Shown piece after piece: positions 19,358-29,092 of a stretch of DNA of 64,000 bases. Each line of letters starts with the position of its first letter. The first letter of the stretch is position 1. The translations under genes and the position numbers were made by a program. The DNA is taken from the NCBI GenBank assembly GCA_016721245.1, contig JADKIQ010000002.1, positions 186,001 through 250,000 of the forward strand, in the 5' to 3' direction. The DNA comes from Sphingobacteriales bacterium (lineage in GTDB: Bacteria > Bacteroidota > Bacteroidia > Chitinophagales > JADIYW01). Under the pieces are notes generated by a model, which worked only from the letters and a program-made list of their open reading frames with translations, was not told the origin of the DNA and ran no database searches.

Positions 19358-19842
19358 GTTACCACCCGTTTTTATTTTTCCTTAATGTCGTCAAAGTATA
19401 CACTATTAAAGTAATATTCACTTTTGCCGTCTTGACTATTGTCATTTTTGATAACGAAGTTAATGTCGTCTGCGAAATAAAACTTTAGTCCGCAACTAAC
19501 TGTCTCATTGTCTTTAAGTATAAGTTCTTTAAAACCCATGAGTGTCTTTCTTAGGCAATTTGAAAAGTCAGGAGCAATGTTCTTTATTTGTCTAATTGGA
19601 TAGTTGAATTCTTTGTCACCGAATGATTCTGTGGTTTCTATACTAGCGTCCTGTGTCCGAATTATAGTTTCCGCTTCGCAAGTCGTAATATGTGTCCACT
19701 CGTCGTCAAACTTTAGAAAAGTTACATTTATTTTGTCCTTAAGATCGTTGTTCAAATAAAATGATTGAACAAGTCCCCCTGTCAACTTATGTCCAATGTG
19801 TCGTTTTAGAATTTCTTTCCCTTTCATAAAATGGGTGGTAGC
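19358..19842. repeat. Inverted repeat pair flanking a single hypothetical gene
   Basis: GTTACCACCCGTTTT (19358-19372) and AAAATGGGTGGTAGC (19828-19842) are inverted copies with two mismatches. They sit at the two ends of one minus-strand gene whose stop and start touch the repeats. This layout resembles a one-gene cassette or small mobile unit. No integrase or transposase is nearby. Confidence 0.4.
19372..19827 (-). CDS. Hypothetical protein, cassette-like context
   Basis: From the ATG at 19827 (MKGKEILKRHIGHKL) the product has 151 residues; a longer frame starts 21 bases upstream. It has no signal peptide or membrane helix. It is Asp/Lys-rich with several Cys (THITTCEAETI, FSNCLRKTL, VSCGLKFYF). 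No family is recognised. The gene is oriented against its neighbours and is bounded by an inverted repeat, which suggests recent acquisition. Confidence 0.55.
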   Translation of the reverse strand: MKGKEILKRHIGHKLTGGLVQSFYLNNDLKDKINVTFLKFDDEWTHITTCEAETIIRTQDASIETTESFGDKEFNYPIRQIKNIAPDFSNCLRKTLMGFKELILKDNETVSCGLKFYFADDINFVIKNDNSQDGKSEYYFNSVYFDDIKEK

Positions 19843-20000
19843 TCTCAAATATACGCAATTGATGTATTAATACAAATATTTAAATATAAAATAAAACCGT
19901 TGATATTCAATAAAATAGTTTAAATGTGTACCCGTTTTGCGCATGTTTTTTATGAAAAATAATTCTCCGAAAATCAATTCTAAATACTATTTTTAATTCT

Positions 20001-20288
20001 ATGGAAATACAACATCAACATCATTTAACAAACGGCGAATTTTTCCTTAAAGATGAGCAGCAACAGAAATTAGCAGTAATGACTTATGTAATGGTGAATG
20101 ACAGCACCATGCTGATAGAACATACTATTGTAGACGAAAGTTTAGGCGGACAGGGCATCGGCAGAAAATTAGTGGATGCCGGCGTACAGTTTGCAAGAAG
20201 TAAAGGCTATAAGATTATACCGCAATGTCCGTATGCAAATTCCGTATTTCACAAAACACCGGAATATGCGGATGTGTGGGCGAAATAA
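20001..20288 (+). CDS. Small GNAT-like N-acetyltransferase (YjdJ type)
   Basis: The 95-residue product resembles the short GNAT family represented by YjdJ. It has the acetyl-CoA binding motif GQGIGRKLVDAGVQFARSKG and a C-terminal IIPQCPYANSVFHKTPEY motif. The acceptor substrate is unknown. In several genomes YjdJ-like and YjdI-like genes are neighbours, as here with the next gene. Confidence 0.85.
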   Translation: MEIQHQHHLTNGEFFLKDEQQQKLAVMTYVMVNDSTMLIEHTIVDESLGGQGIGRKLVDAGVQFARSKGYKIIPQCPYANSVFHKTPEYADVWAK

Positions 20289-20328
20289 AATTCTATAATT
20301 CTGCCATTCAATAACGCTATAATTTAAC

Positions 20329-20752
20329 ATGGAAGATATCATAAAAGAATACAGTAAAGACGATGTAACGGTTGTCTGGCAACCGAAGAAATGCATTCAC
20401 TCCGCCAACTGCTGGCGTGGTTTGCCGAAAGCGTTTAATCCGAAAGAAAAACCCTGGATTACACTGGATAATGTTAGCTCGGAAGAAATAATGGAGCAGG
20501 TCATGAAATGTCCAAGCGGTGCATTGAGTATAAAAAGTGAAAGTGAAAATAAGAGTGAGAGTGTGAAAACAGATACAGAAATCGTTATCATAAAAAACGG
20601 GCCATTGCAGATAAAAAGGAAGTTTGTCTATCAAACATAAAGACGGAAAAGAAGAAACGCAAAAAGAAGTCTATCTTTGCCGTTGCGGACAATCAGAAAA
20701 TAAACCATTCTGTGACGGAACGCACAAAAAATGCGGATTTAAAGATGAATAA
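20329..20752 (+). pseudogene. YjdI-like Fer4_19 + CDGSH iron-sulfur protein, frameshifted
   Basis: The first frame (20329-20640) encodes a Fer4_19 monocluster domain with Cys in KKCIHSANCWRG and MKCPSGALS, then stops. From 20618 another frame continues in register with KGSLSIKHKDGKEET and a CDGSH domain (YLCRCGQSENKPFCDGTH). Deleting one A from the A5 run at 20613-20617 joins them as the usual two-domain protein. The product would carry redox-active iron-sulfur clusters. An extra A from sequencing is the simplest cause; a real mutation is possible. Confidence 0.85.
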
Positions 20753-20842
20753 TTTAGTCGTTAGTCGTAAGTATAAAGTCGTAAGTTTTTTCGGTTTATA
20801 TTTCACGACTCATGACTCATGACTCACCACTTATGACTAAAA
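20753..20842. repeat. Intergenic hairpin built of tandem heptamers
   Basis: The left side repeats TTAGTCG and the right side repeats GACTCAT. Outer arms TTTAGTC and GACTAAA pair, with further partial pairing of CGTAAGT with ACTTATG. It resembles the terminator after tuf in being made from short tandem units, so both may belong to one intergenic repeat family. Confidence 0.5.
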
Positions 20843-20843
20843 T

Positions 20844-21140
20844 ATGATCGTTTACACTTTAACAGCAAATATTGACACGGAGCTTGCAGAAGAATGGCTG
20901 CAGTGGATGAAAGACGACGTGATTCATTTCGTTCAGGAAACACAATTAACGGTGGATTATAAAATATTCAAAGTGTTGAATGATAACGAAGGGGTTACAT
21001 ATACTTTTCAGTTCTTTTTTAAGGATGTATTTGTGTACAAATTGTTTTTGAGTGAACACCATAAAAATTTCTCTGCTCTTTTAGGAAAGTATACGCCACC
21101 ACAAGTGGTGTATTTTAACACGCTGTTACAACAAATCTAA
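20844..21140 (+). CDS. DUF4286 family protein
   Basis: The 98 residues match DUF4286 in length and pattern: MIVYTLTANIDTELAEEWLQ at the start, then a ferredoxin-like alternation of strands and helices. The function is unknown. It has no signal peptide and is presumably cytosolic. Confidence 0.85.
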   Translation: MIVYTLTANIDTELAEEWLQWMKDDVIHFVQETQLTVDYKIFKVLNDNEGVTYTFQFFFKDVFVYKLFLSEHHKNFSALLGKYTPPQVVYFNTLLQQI

Positions 21141-21441
21141 GCCGCTATAAAGTACCTTTTTCTTATTGTTTGCTGGCATTTTCACTATTTTTAGCCGAAA
21201 ATAAAGTGTCAAATCTGCTTATTTGAATTATTGATTTATTTCACAGAAATTATAGCCACTTTAATTATTCCGCACACAAGTTGAAAAATATTTGTAAACA
21301 TTTTTGTGTTTATAAAAAATCAAAATACAGAAAATCAATTAGTTATAAAAATCACCAGAAAACTTTACTAAATTTAGGTATTGCATAACTGTTTTAATTG
21401 AGTAATTTTGTTGTCCGCTCAAATTGAAAAATTACCATAAA
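21141..21441. other. AT-rich intergenic region before the ribonucleotide reductase
   Basis: About 300 bases contain no gene, tRNA or strong hairpin. I looked for a cobalamin riboswitch, which would suit a B12-dependent enzyme, and could not recognise a B12-box. The region probably holds the nrdJ promoter. Confidence 0.4.
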
Positions 21442-23993
21442 ATGCAAACTTCAGACATCATAACAGACAAAATAACCTACACACAAGAAGAGGCAATCAG
21501 TGCTTCTCTCAAATACTTCAACGGCGATGACCTGGCCGCCAGAGTTTGGCTCAACAAATACGCGTTGAAAGACTCTATCGGCAATATTTTCGAAAAAACA
21601 CCGGATGATATGCACCGCAGAATTGCGGTGAAATTGCCCGTATCGAACTGAATTATCCGAATCCAATGTCGGAAGAAATGGTTTACGACCTGATAAAGAA
21701 CTTTAAATACATCATTCCGCAAGGAAGTCCGATGACCGGAATCGGCAATCCGTTCCAGATTGCTTCTTTATCCAATTGTTTTGTGATTGGGAATGATGGC
21801 GCTTCTGATTCTTATGGCGGTATCATGAAAATCGATGAAGAACAGGTGCAGCTGATGAAACGCCGCGGTGGTGTTGGTCACGATTTATCGCATATTCGTC
21901 CCAAAGGTTCTCCGGTAAAAAATTCAGCATTGACCTCTACCGGTTTAGTGCCGTTTATGGAACGCTATTCTAATTCCACACGCGAAGTGGCGCAAGATGG
22001 AAGACGTGGTGCGCTTATGTTGTCGGTTTCCATTGCACATCCGGATGCTGAAGATTTTATCAATGCAAAACTGGAGCAAGGAAAAGTGACCGGTGCTAAT
22101 ATTTCTGTGCGTATAAATGATAAATTTATGCAAGCAGTTGAACAACAAAAATCTTATACACAGCAATTTCCGGTAGATAGTAAAACACCTTCCACACAAA
22201 AAGAAGTTGACGCATTAGCTATCTGGAAAAAAATCGTACACAACGCCTGGAAGTCAGCAGAACCTGGTATTTTATTTTGGGATACCATTACTCGCGAATC
22301 ATTGCCGGATTGTTATGCTGATTTAGGATTTAAAACAGTATCTACCAATCCTTGCGGTGAAATTCCATTGTGTCCTTACGATTCTTGTCGCTTGTTGGCC
22401 ATCAATTTATTTTCTTATGTAGAAAATCCGTTCACCAAGCATGCCACTTTTAACTGGGATTTATTCAAACAACACATCGCCTATGCGCAACGTATCATGG
22501 ATGATATCATCGATTTAGAATTAGAAAAAATTGATACGATTTTAGACAAGCTGAATAAAGATCCGGAAACGGAAGATATTAAACACACGGAAATTAATTT
22601 ATGGAATAAGATTCGCAACATGGCAGTCTTAGGTCGCCGCACCGGTGTGGGTATCACGGCAGAAGGAGATATGCTGGCGGCTTTAGGCCTGCGTTACGGA
22701 AGTGATGAAGGTATTGCCTTTGCCGTAGATATTCATAAAACAGTAGCTTTAGAAGCTTACAGAGCATCTGTACATTTGGCAAAAGACCGTGGTGCATTTG
22801 AAATATTTTCTGCTGAACGCGAGAAAAATAATCCCTTCATGCTGCGTCTGAAAGAAGCGGATGCTCAATTGTATTACGAGATGCTGGAACATGGCAGAAG
22901 AAATATTGCGTTGCTGACGATTGCACCAACAGGCACCACGAGTTTGATGTCGCAGACCAGTTCCGGAATTGAGCCGGTGTTTTTACCGGTGTATAAAAGA
23001 CGTCGCAAAGTAAATCCGAATGACAAAAATGTGCGTATTGATTTTGTGGATGAAGTAGGAGACAGCTGGGAAGAATATGTGGTTTTTCATCACCGTTTCA
23101 AAGAATGGATGGAAGTGAATGGTTATAATACGAACAGAAATTTCTCGCAGGAAGAGCTAGAAGAGCTGGTGAAAAAATCACCATATTATAAAGCTACTTC
23201 TAATGATGTAGATTACCTGAAAAAAGTACAAATGCAAGGTGCTATTCAGAAATGGGTAGACCATTCCATCAGCGTTACGATTAATATGCCGAACGATGTG
23301 ACGGAAGAAATCGTATCGCAATGTTATATGGAAGCCTGGAAGTCCGGTTGTAAAGGCGTTACCGTATACCGTGATGGTTCACGCTCCGGTGTGTTGATTA
23401 GCAACGAAGAGAAAAAGAAAGAAGAGACAACAGAAGGAACTGCACATTTCCCGATTACACGTCCGGCTTCTTTAAAAGCAGATGTCGTGCGTTTTCAAAA
23501 TAACAAAGATAAATGGATTGCCTTCATTGGTTTAATGGATAATAAACCTTACGAAATCTTTACAGGGTTGAATGATGATGAAGACGGCATTTTATTGCCG
23601 CGTTGGGTGAATGAAGGAACTATCATTAAAAACAAAGAAGCAGACGGCACTTCGCGTTACGATTTCCAGTATAAAAATCAACGAGGTTACAAAACAACTA
23701 TTGAAGGATTATCGCACAAATTCAATCCTGAATACTGGAACTATGCGAAGTTGATTTCAGGTACTTTAAGACATGGCATGCCGATAGAAAATGTGGTGGA
23801 ATTGATTAGCAGTTTGCAGTTAGATGAAGCCATCAACACCTGGAAAAACGGCGTGGTACGTGCCTTGAAACGCTATGTGCCGGATGGAACGATGGCGCAG
23901 AAATCGAAATGCCCGAACTGCGGTTCCACGAATCAGCAATATTTAGAAGGCTGTTTAACCTGCAAAGATTGCGGTGCTTCAAGAGGCGGATAG
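21442..23993 (+). pseudogene. nrdJ: Adenosylcobalamin-dependent (class II) ribonucleotide reductase, frameshifted near its 5' end
   Basis: This enzyme reduces ribonucleotides using a B12 radical. The first 62 residues (from MQTSDIITDK) are in one frame. At 21625-21627 the frame breaks, and GEIARIELNYPNPMSEEM continues in another frame to 23993. Restoring one base gives a normal protein of about 850 residues. Motifs: SNCFVIGND (redox Cys), NPCGEIPL (radical Cys and Glu), PTGTTSLMSQTSSGIEP, and a C-terminal zinc/redox tail with CPNCG and CKDCGASRGG. No other RNR is in the window, and loss would be harmful if it is the only one, so a sequencing deletion is likely. Confidence 0.9.
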
Positions 23994-24010
23994 GAATTTA
24001 AAATGAAGAG

Positions 24011-24047
24011 AAAAAAAGACCGCAACATATGTTGCGGTCTTTTTTTT
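24011..24047. terminator. Bidirectional terminator between nrdJ and the OYE-family gene
   Basis: AAAGACCGCAACA and TGTTGCGGTCTTT form a near-perfect stem with an A-run on one side and a T-run on the other, so it can stop transcription from both directions. The stop codon of the minus-strand gene overlaps its edge. Confidence 0.9.
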
Positions 24048-25296
24048 AATTCGCTCTCAGCTTAGACGGTTTCTTTCCGAAAACCATGTGGTAAATAGTT
24101 TTAATTAACACCATCCACGGACTCAGATTGATATCAGGCGCTTGACCTTTACCAATGCGTTTCAGTTGTGCACTGTACCAGGCAGTTTCCATCAATCCCA
24201 TTTTGTCTACCATGCCAAAACCAGTTTTTATGGGTTTGACAGCAAGAAATGGTTTGCCTGAAATTATTTTATTGGGTGCATCGGTTTCAATAGCTAATAG
24301 TCTCGCAAGGCCGACAAAATCTACCGCACCGGAAGAAACTGCCTGTGCCATGCCCTCTGCAGAACGGAAACCGCCGGTGACTGCTAAAGCTGTGGTACAA
24401 ACTTTTCTGGCTTTTTCTGCAAACTCTAAAAAGTATGCTTCCCGTTGTATGGTGCTTTCTTTTACAGGTTCTTTAGATGATTTAACACCAGTCATTACAG
24501 GTGCCTCGTAAGTTCCACCGGAAATTTCAATTAAGTCCATACCAACCTCAGAAAGTACACGAATTAAATCGAGTGATTCTTCTTCGGTAAATCCGCCGCG
24601 CTGAAAATCCGCAGAATTTAATTTAATGCTGATGGGAAAAGAAGCACCTACTTTCTCTCTCATGGCATGATATATTTCCAATACAAATCGTCTTCTGTTT
24701 TCCGGATTTCCACCATACTGATCTGTTCTGATATTGTGATGTGGTGACAAAAACTGACTGACTAAATAACCATGTGCGCCATGAATCTGAACACCGCTAA
24801 ATCCTGCTTTTTGTACAATGGCTGCAGCAGTGGCAAAACGTTGAATCAGGTCTTTTATTTCGGGTTCACTGAGTTCTCTTGGTGTTGGAAAGAATGCCTG
24901 CATATCTTTCCGGAACGGAATAGCAGATGGCGAAACGGTTTCTTTGTTTAGTCCTTTCGGTGCTTGTTTTCCGGGATGGTTGAGTTGTACCCAGCATTGT
25001 GTATTATTTTGTGTAGCTGCTTGCGCCCATTTCCGCAGTGCATTCAGATGTGTTTCATCTTCGATAATTACGTTGCCGGGTTCACCTAAAGCACGATGGT
25101 CAATCATTACATTTCCGGTCACACAGATACCAATTCCACCATTTGCCCAGGCGCCGTAAAGTGTTGCTAAATCAGGTTTCGGTGCACCATCAGATTCGCC
25201 CAGGGCTTCACTCATAGCTGATTTCAGTAAGCGGTTTTTTACGACCGTTCCGTTTTTAAGTGTGTATGGTTGAGCAATGATTGTTTTTGATGACAT
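24046..25296 (-). CDS. NADH:flavin oxidoreductase, old yellow enzyme family
   Basis: The 416-residue FMN-dependent TIM-barrel protein shows family motifs CWVQLNHPGKQ, GVQIHGAHGYLVSQFLSP (substrate-binding His) and DQYGGNPENRRRF. It lacks the Fe-S and FAD domains of 2,4-dienoyl-CoA reductase, so it is a single-domain ene-reductase. The substrate is unknown. The C-terminal 60 residues (after VDKMGLMETAWYSAQLKRIG) extend beyond the barrel. Confidence 0.9.
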   Translation of the reverse strand: MSSKTIIAQPYTLKNGTVVKNRLLKSAMSEALGESDGAPKPDLATLYGAWANGGIGICVTGNVMIDHRALGEPGNVIIEDETHLNALRKWAQAATQNNTQCWVQLNHPGKQAPKGLNKETVSPSAIPFRKDMQAFFPTPRELSEPEIKDLIQRFATAAAIVQKAGFSGVQIHGAHGYLVSQFLSPHHNIRTDQYGGNPENRRRFVLEIYHAMREKVGASFPISIKLNSADFQRGGFTEEESLDLIRVLSEVGMDLIEISGGTYEAPVMTGVKSSKEPVKESTIQREAYFLEFAEKARKVCTTALAVTGGFRSAEGMAQAVSSGAVDFVGLARLLAIETDAPNKIISGKPFLAVKPIKTGFGMVDKMGLMETAWYSAQLKRIGKGQAPDINLSPWMVLIKTIYHMVFGKKPSKLRAN

Positions 25297-25410
25297 ATTC
25301 AGTTTTGTTTTGGTAAAAATACAACCTTAATTTTATAAAACAGTTTTATTAAAGCAGTAGATTTTTCTGGAGTAATATAAATTTAGACAAGGCTAAAAAT
25401 ATTATTAGAC

Positions 25411-25418
25411 TACATTTG
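25411..25418 (+). promoter_or_regulatory. -7 box candidate upstream of the outer-membrane-type protein
   Basis: TACATTTG fits TAnnTTTG. A second copy at 25429-25436 is probably too close to the start codon at 25442. No -33 element is obvious. Confidence 0.35.
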
Positions 25419-25441
25419 TAATTTATAATACATTTGTATGT

Positions 25442-26206
25442 ATGAAAAATATAGCAGTACTTATTTTATGTTGTATTTCCACCTTCCTTTTTTCGCAGGA
25501 GAAGGAGGCAGAGTCTATAGGTTCTATTTCCACAGACCGTCCTGATCAGACGGAAACACCTGATGTGGTGCCGTTCAAATATTTCCAGATGGAAATGGGA
25601 TTTAATATCGAAAGTCAGCATAAAGAACTGTCTTTTGTACATCCGACTATTTTATGGAAAGCCGGTATTTTTAAGTCAACGGAGATTCGTTTAATTACGG
25701 ATATTTCTACACTCAAAGATTCTACCGGAAAATACAGAACCGGATTGTCACCCGTTCAGATTGGATTTAAAACAGCTATTTGTGAAGAAAAAAAAGCAAG
25801 ACCTAAGATTTCATTTATTGCACACATGGCGGTGCCTTATATTTCCACTAAAAATCAACGTACCAAATATTTTGCTCCAAATTTTAGATTTACCTTGGAA
25901 CATACGTTAAAAAAGAATCTCATTTTAGGATATAATGTTGGAATGGAATGGGACGGCGAATCACCGTATCCGTCGTTTATTTATACAATTGTAAACGGCG
26001 TGGATATCACGGACAAATGGTATTTCTATTATGAGTTTTTTGGAGATATTCCGGTCGATAGAAAATCCACTCATACCTTTGATAGCGGTTTTGCTTACCT
26101 GATAAAAAACAATATGCAGATAGATATTTCTGGTGGTTTTCAATTGTACCCTTTTGTAAAAGGCTGGTACACTTCGATTGGATATTCTTTTCGGGTACCG
26201 CGATGA
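25442..26206 (+). CDS. Secreted beta-barrel protein, transporter/MetA (PF13557-like)
   Basis: The 254 residues begin with a signal peptide (MKNIAVLILCCISTFLFSQ) and contain the opening motif STDRPDQTETPDVVP typical of the 'MetA-pathway of phenol degradation' outer-membrane family in Bacteroidota. Alternating hydrophobic beta-strands continue to a C-terminal aromatic strand (YTSIGYSFRVPR). It is probably an outer-membrane barrel; the cargo is unknown. Confidence 0.75.
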   Translation: MKNIAVLILCCISTFLFSQEKEAESIGSISTDRPDQTETPDVVPFKYFQMEMGFNIESQHKELSFVHPTILWKAGIFKSTEIRLITDISTLKDSTGKYRTGLSPVQIGFKTAICEEKKARPKISFIAHMAVPYISTKNQRTKYFAPNFRFTLEHTLKKNLILGYNVGMEWDGESPYPSFIYTIVNGVDITDKWYFYYEFFGDIPVDRKSTHTFDSGFAYLIKNNMQIDISGGFQLYPFVKGWYTSIGYSFRVPR

Positions 26207-26250
26207 TTTGTGCAGCTTACATTCATAAAAAATATTTGCAGTTTATTTAA

Positions 26251-26586
26251 TTACGGATGTACAATGATGGTTCTGCTGTTTTGCTGAAACGTAATCAGAA
26301 TAATCTGACCGGAATTACTTTCTTTAATAATTGAATCTCCTGGTTGTATATAAGGTATAAATTCTTCAGGAACGTCTATTACTTTGTCATTACTTAGTTT
26401 GGCAGAACGCTGCAAAGGTCTCCCGCGTACGGTATAGATAGCTTTTACTGCGCTGTTGATGGGAGTGTCATAGAATGCCTGAGCATCTGTTTTATACAGT
26501 TTAAATATGAGTGCAGCAAAAATGATGCATAACAGTAAAAATCCGGCAATGATAAGTTTTGTAAACTTCATTTTTGTTGATTTCAT
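26251..26586 (-). CDS. Hypothetical membrane-anchored protein
   Basis: The product has 111 residues with one N-terminal membrane helix (LIIAGFLLLCIIFAALIFKL) and a small, mostly beta C-terminal domain (TVRGRPLQRSAK... PGDSIIKESNSGQIILI). An alternative ATG lies five codons inside. No family is recognised. It sits at the 3' side of the repeat-protein cluster on the same strand. Confidence 0.6.
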   Translation of the reverse strand: MKSTKMKFTKLIIAGFLLLCIIFAALIFKLYKTDAQAFYDTPINSAVKAIYTVRGRPLQRSAKLSNDKVIDVPEEFIPYIQPGDSIIKESNSGQIILITFQQNSRTIIVHP

Positions 26587-26626
26587 TGTTAAGGTAATCG
26601 GCGGTGAGTCTGCGTTTTTCTATTTA

Positions 26627-29081
26627 TTAATTAAGTGCTTTTATAAAATCTTTTAGCAGTTGTTCCATTTTTGTAAAATCTTTTACTGTTTGGCTGAAAA
26701 ATCTGAAATGATCTGCATTTCCATTTGAGTAAGTTGAATAAAAACATTTGCTACTGCCTTTGCAGGAAATTTTAACTTCATCTACTACAGATGAACCTAC
26801 AGATTTTCCAATGGTAATAATGGTATTGTTTTTTAGTTCGTTGATGTCTATGGAAGAATTATAATTTGCACCGTACACAAAAAATCCAAAATATACTTTT
26901 CCGTCTTTAACTTCTACATTTTTATAGGTTTCTGCATTGAATGTTTTGAGATACTCGTTCAGTTTTTTTAATGGTTCTGTGTAATTTTTATTACTTGATG
27001 TTGATGAAGTATTTTCATTAGCAGTAACTTCTTTTATTCTTATTTTTTTAAATTTAAATAGTATTCCATCAAAATAAATATCGCCATAAAACGTAAGATT
27101 ATCATCATTTGGTATTATATATGTTTTTGTTTTCCTTTTTGCCAATGTATTTTTTTGCTTTCTCAACATTTGGATCTGAGTTGTCAATATCTATTAAAAT
27201 AATTTCTTTCTCATAAAGAATCCCACGTAATGTACCTGTGGATTCTTTTACTTCTTTGGTTGAATTATTTAATTTTGCAGCAGCTTTTTCGAGTGCGTCC
27301 CAATCTTCATCTAAATCATCATCATTGGTTTTTGATGTAGGTTGTTGTCTTTCTTTTGCTTTTTCTTCTCTGCTTTTATTTGCAGATACTGTTGTATTAT
27401 TAGTTGAAGGTTGTTTCTTGCCTAAATAGGCATCTCTGAAATTGTTTAATAAATCTGCCAGTTCCTGATAATTATAAGAACCGCTTTGAGTAAATTGAGT
27501 ATAGTCTTCCGTGCCGTTTACTTTCCAATCGGTGGAGATACATTTATTCACACCTTTACATTTAAAAATAACACGGCTGTATTGTTCCTGTATGACAGCA
27601 CCTTCTATGTCTTCCATTTTAAATTTGTTGTATTTTCCGGCTTTAAAGCGATCATAGATATAGCCATCTTTTACTTCAAAATAGCCGTAATAGCCATTAT
27701 CGAATGTTGCTAAATAATCATTGAGTTTTTTGAGCGCTGTTTGATAGTTTCCGATTGAAGTATTTTTTGATGTATTGTTATCTGTATTAGCTTTTAAAGT
27801 TTGTGCTTCAATTCCACTGTTAGTTGTATTTGAATTGCTTTTTTTTAATGTTGATATCAAATCATTTATTAGTTGAATAAATTCTTCAGTGTCAAAATTT
27901 TTATCTTGATACATTTTTAAACCTGTAGTCTTACCGGTTGTGTAGGTAGCATTCATGCAGTTCGCTCCATTCAAACATCTGATTTCAATTTTTTTATTTG
28001 TTTCAACAACATACGCTTTATCTAAATCACTTATTAATGCACTACAATAAGTACCTGCTTTTAATCGAATAAAAATTTCATTATTAATAACCTCAAAATA
28101 TCCATAGTAACCGTTGTCAAACGTTTTGAGGTAATCGTTTAATTTTTTGAGCGCACTTTGATAATTTCCAGTAGAATTATTTTTAGTGGATGTTGTATTA
28201 TTACCGTTGTTATCTGTATTGGATTTTAAGCTTTCCTGTCTTCTTTTTTCTGCTGCATAATCAATGTTGTTTTCTCCGTCTTTATTTTTAGTGTTTGTTT
28301 CTTTACACGCAGCAACTAAATTATCCAGTAAGGAAATGAGTTCAGTGGTATTGAAGTCGGTTGATTGCGAAAAACTGAAACTGTTATAGTTCTGATTAGT
28401 GAACGTTGAAAATAAACAATTATCAGTTCCTTTACAATAAAGTTCAACCTTGCGTTTGGGTTCCTTTTCATAGGCTTTCCCAATGTCAGATATTTTTGCT
28501 TTGCAATAGTTATTGCCATCTTTGAACCGGTCATATAAATAACCATCCTTAATTTCCAGATAGCCGTAATAACCGTTGTCAAAAGTTTTTAAATAATCGT
28601 TTAATTTTTTAAGTGCTGTTTGATAATTACTATTAGATGATATTGAAGTTTTATTTTCAATTAAAGCAACATCATTTTTATAATTACCAGTATTTTTTTT
28701 ATAAGCAGTTAGTAAGTTATTTAATAATCCAACCAACACTTCTTTGTCAAAATATTCGGTCTGTGAAAAGCTAATATTTTTGTGATAAGAATCTGTATAA
28801 GTTGAAAATACGCAATCTTTACTATCAGTACATTCTATACTTACTTTATATTCGTTATCTAATGCAACAGCATTAGCTAAATATTTTATTTCAGACTTGC
28901 TGTATTTGCCAGACGGAAATCTGTCGTATAAAAAACCATCTTTAATTTCCAGATAACCATAATAACCGTTATCAAATGTTTTCAGGAAGTCGTTTACTTT
29001 CTTAAGTTCTTCTTTATAAGATTGACTGAAGATGTTGTAAAATAAAGAGATGAAGAGGATTGTTGCTGTTGTTTTTTTCAT
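26627..29081 (-). pseudogene. Secreted five-repeat protein, frameshifted
   Basis: The frame from 29081 gives 658 residues: a signal peptide (MKKTTATILFISLFYNIFSQ) and four copies of a domain of about 110 residues starting ALKKLNDYLKTFDNGYYGY. After KKYIGKK it runs to a premature stop at 27105. An overlapping frame carries on with KTKTYIIPNDDNLTFYGDIY and a fifth repeat (PLKKLNEYLKTF), ending at 26627. Removing one A from an A5 run near 27135 fuses them into about 818 residues. The junction module then aligns with the C-terminus of the neighbouring PDZ/MORN protein (EYINKKGTTKTT), which supports the repair. Each repeat has a paired-Cys stretch (such as CKGTDNCLFSTF). Function unknown; probably periplasmic or surface. 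Confidence 0.75.
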
Positions 29082-29092
29082 AAAATGGATGT

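Noticed and set aside
19330..19372. An integron attC site next to the cassette-like gene
   Set aside because: CGTTTGGCTAG does not match the GTTRRRY core, and no integrase is present.
21141..21441. Cobalamin riboswitch before nrdJ
   Set aside because: No recognisable B12-box or multi-stem fold could be found by eye.
21620..21632. Programmed -1 frameshift in nrdJ
   Set aside because: No slippery heptamer or downstream pseudoknot is evident at ATTGCGGTG, and class II RNRs are not known to use recoding.
27105..29081. Direct DNA repeats as a possible CRISPR array
   Set aside because: Units are over 300 bases, coding and imperfect, with no short spacers or cas genes.
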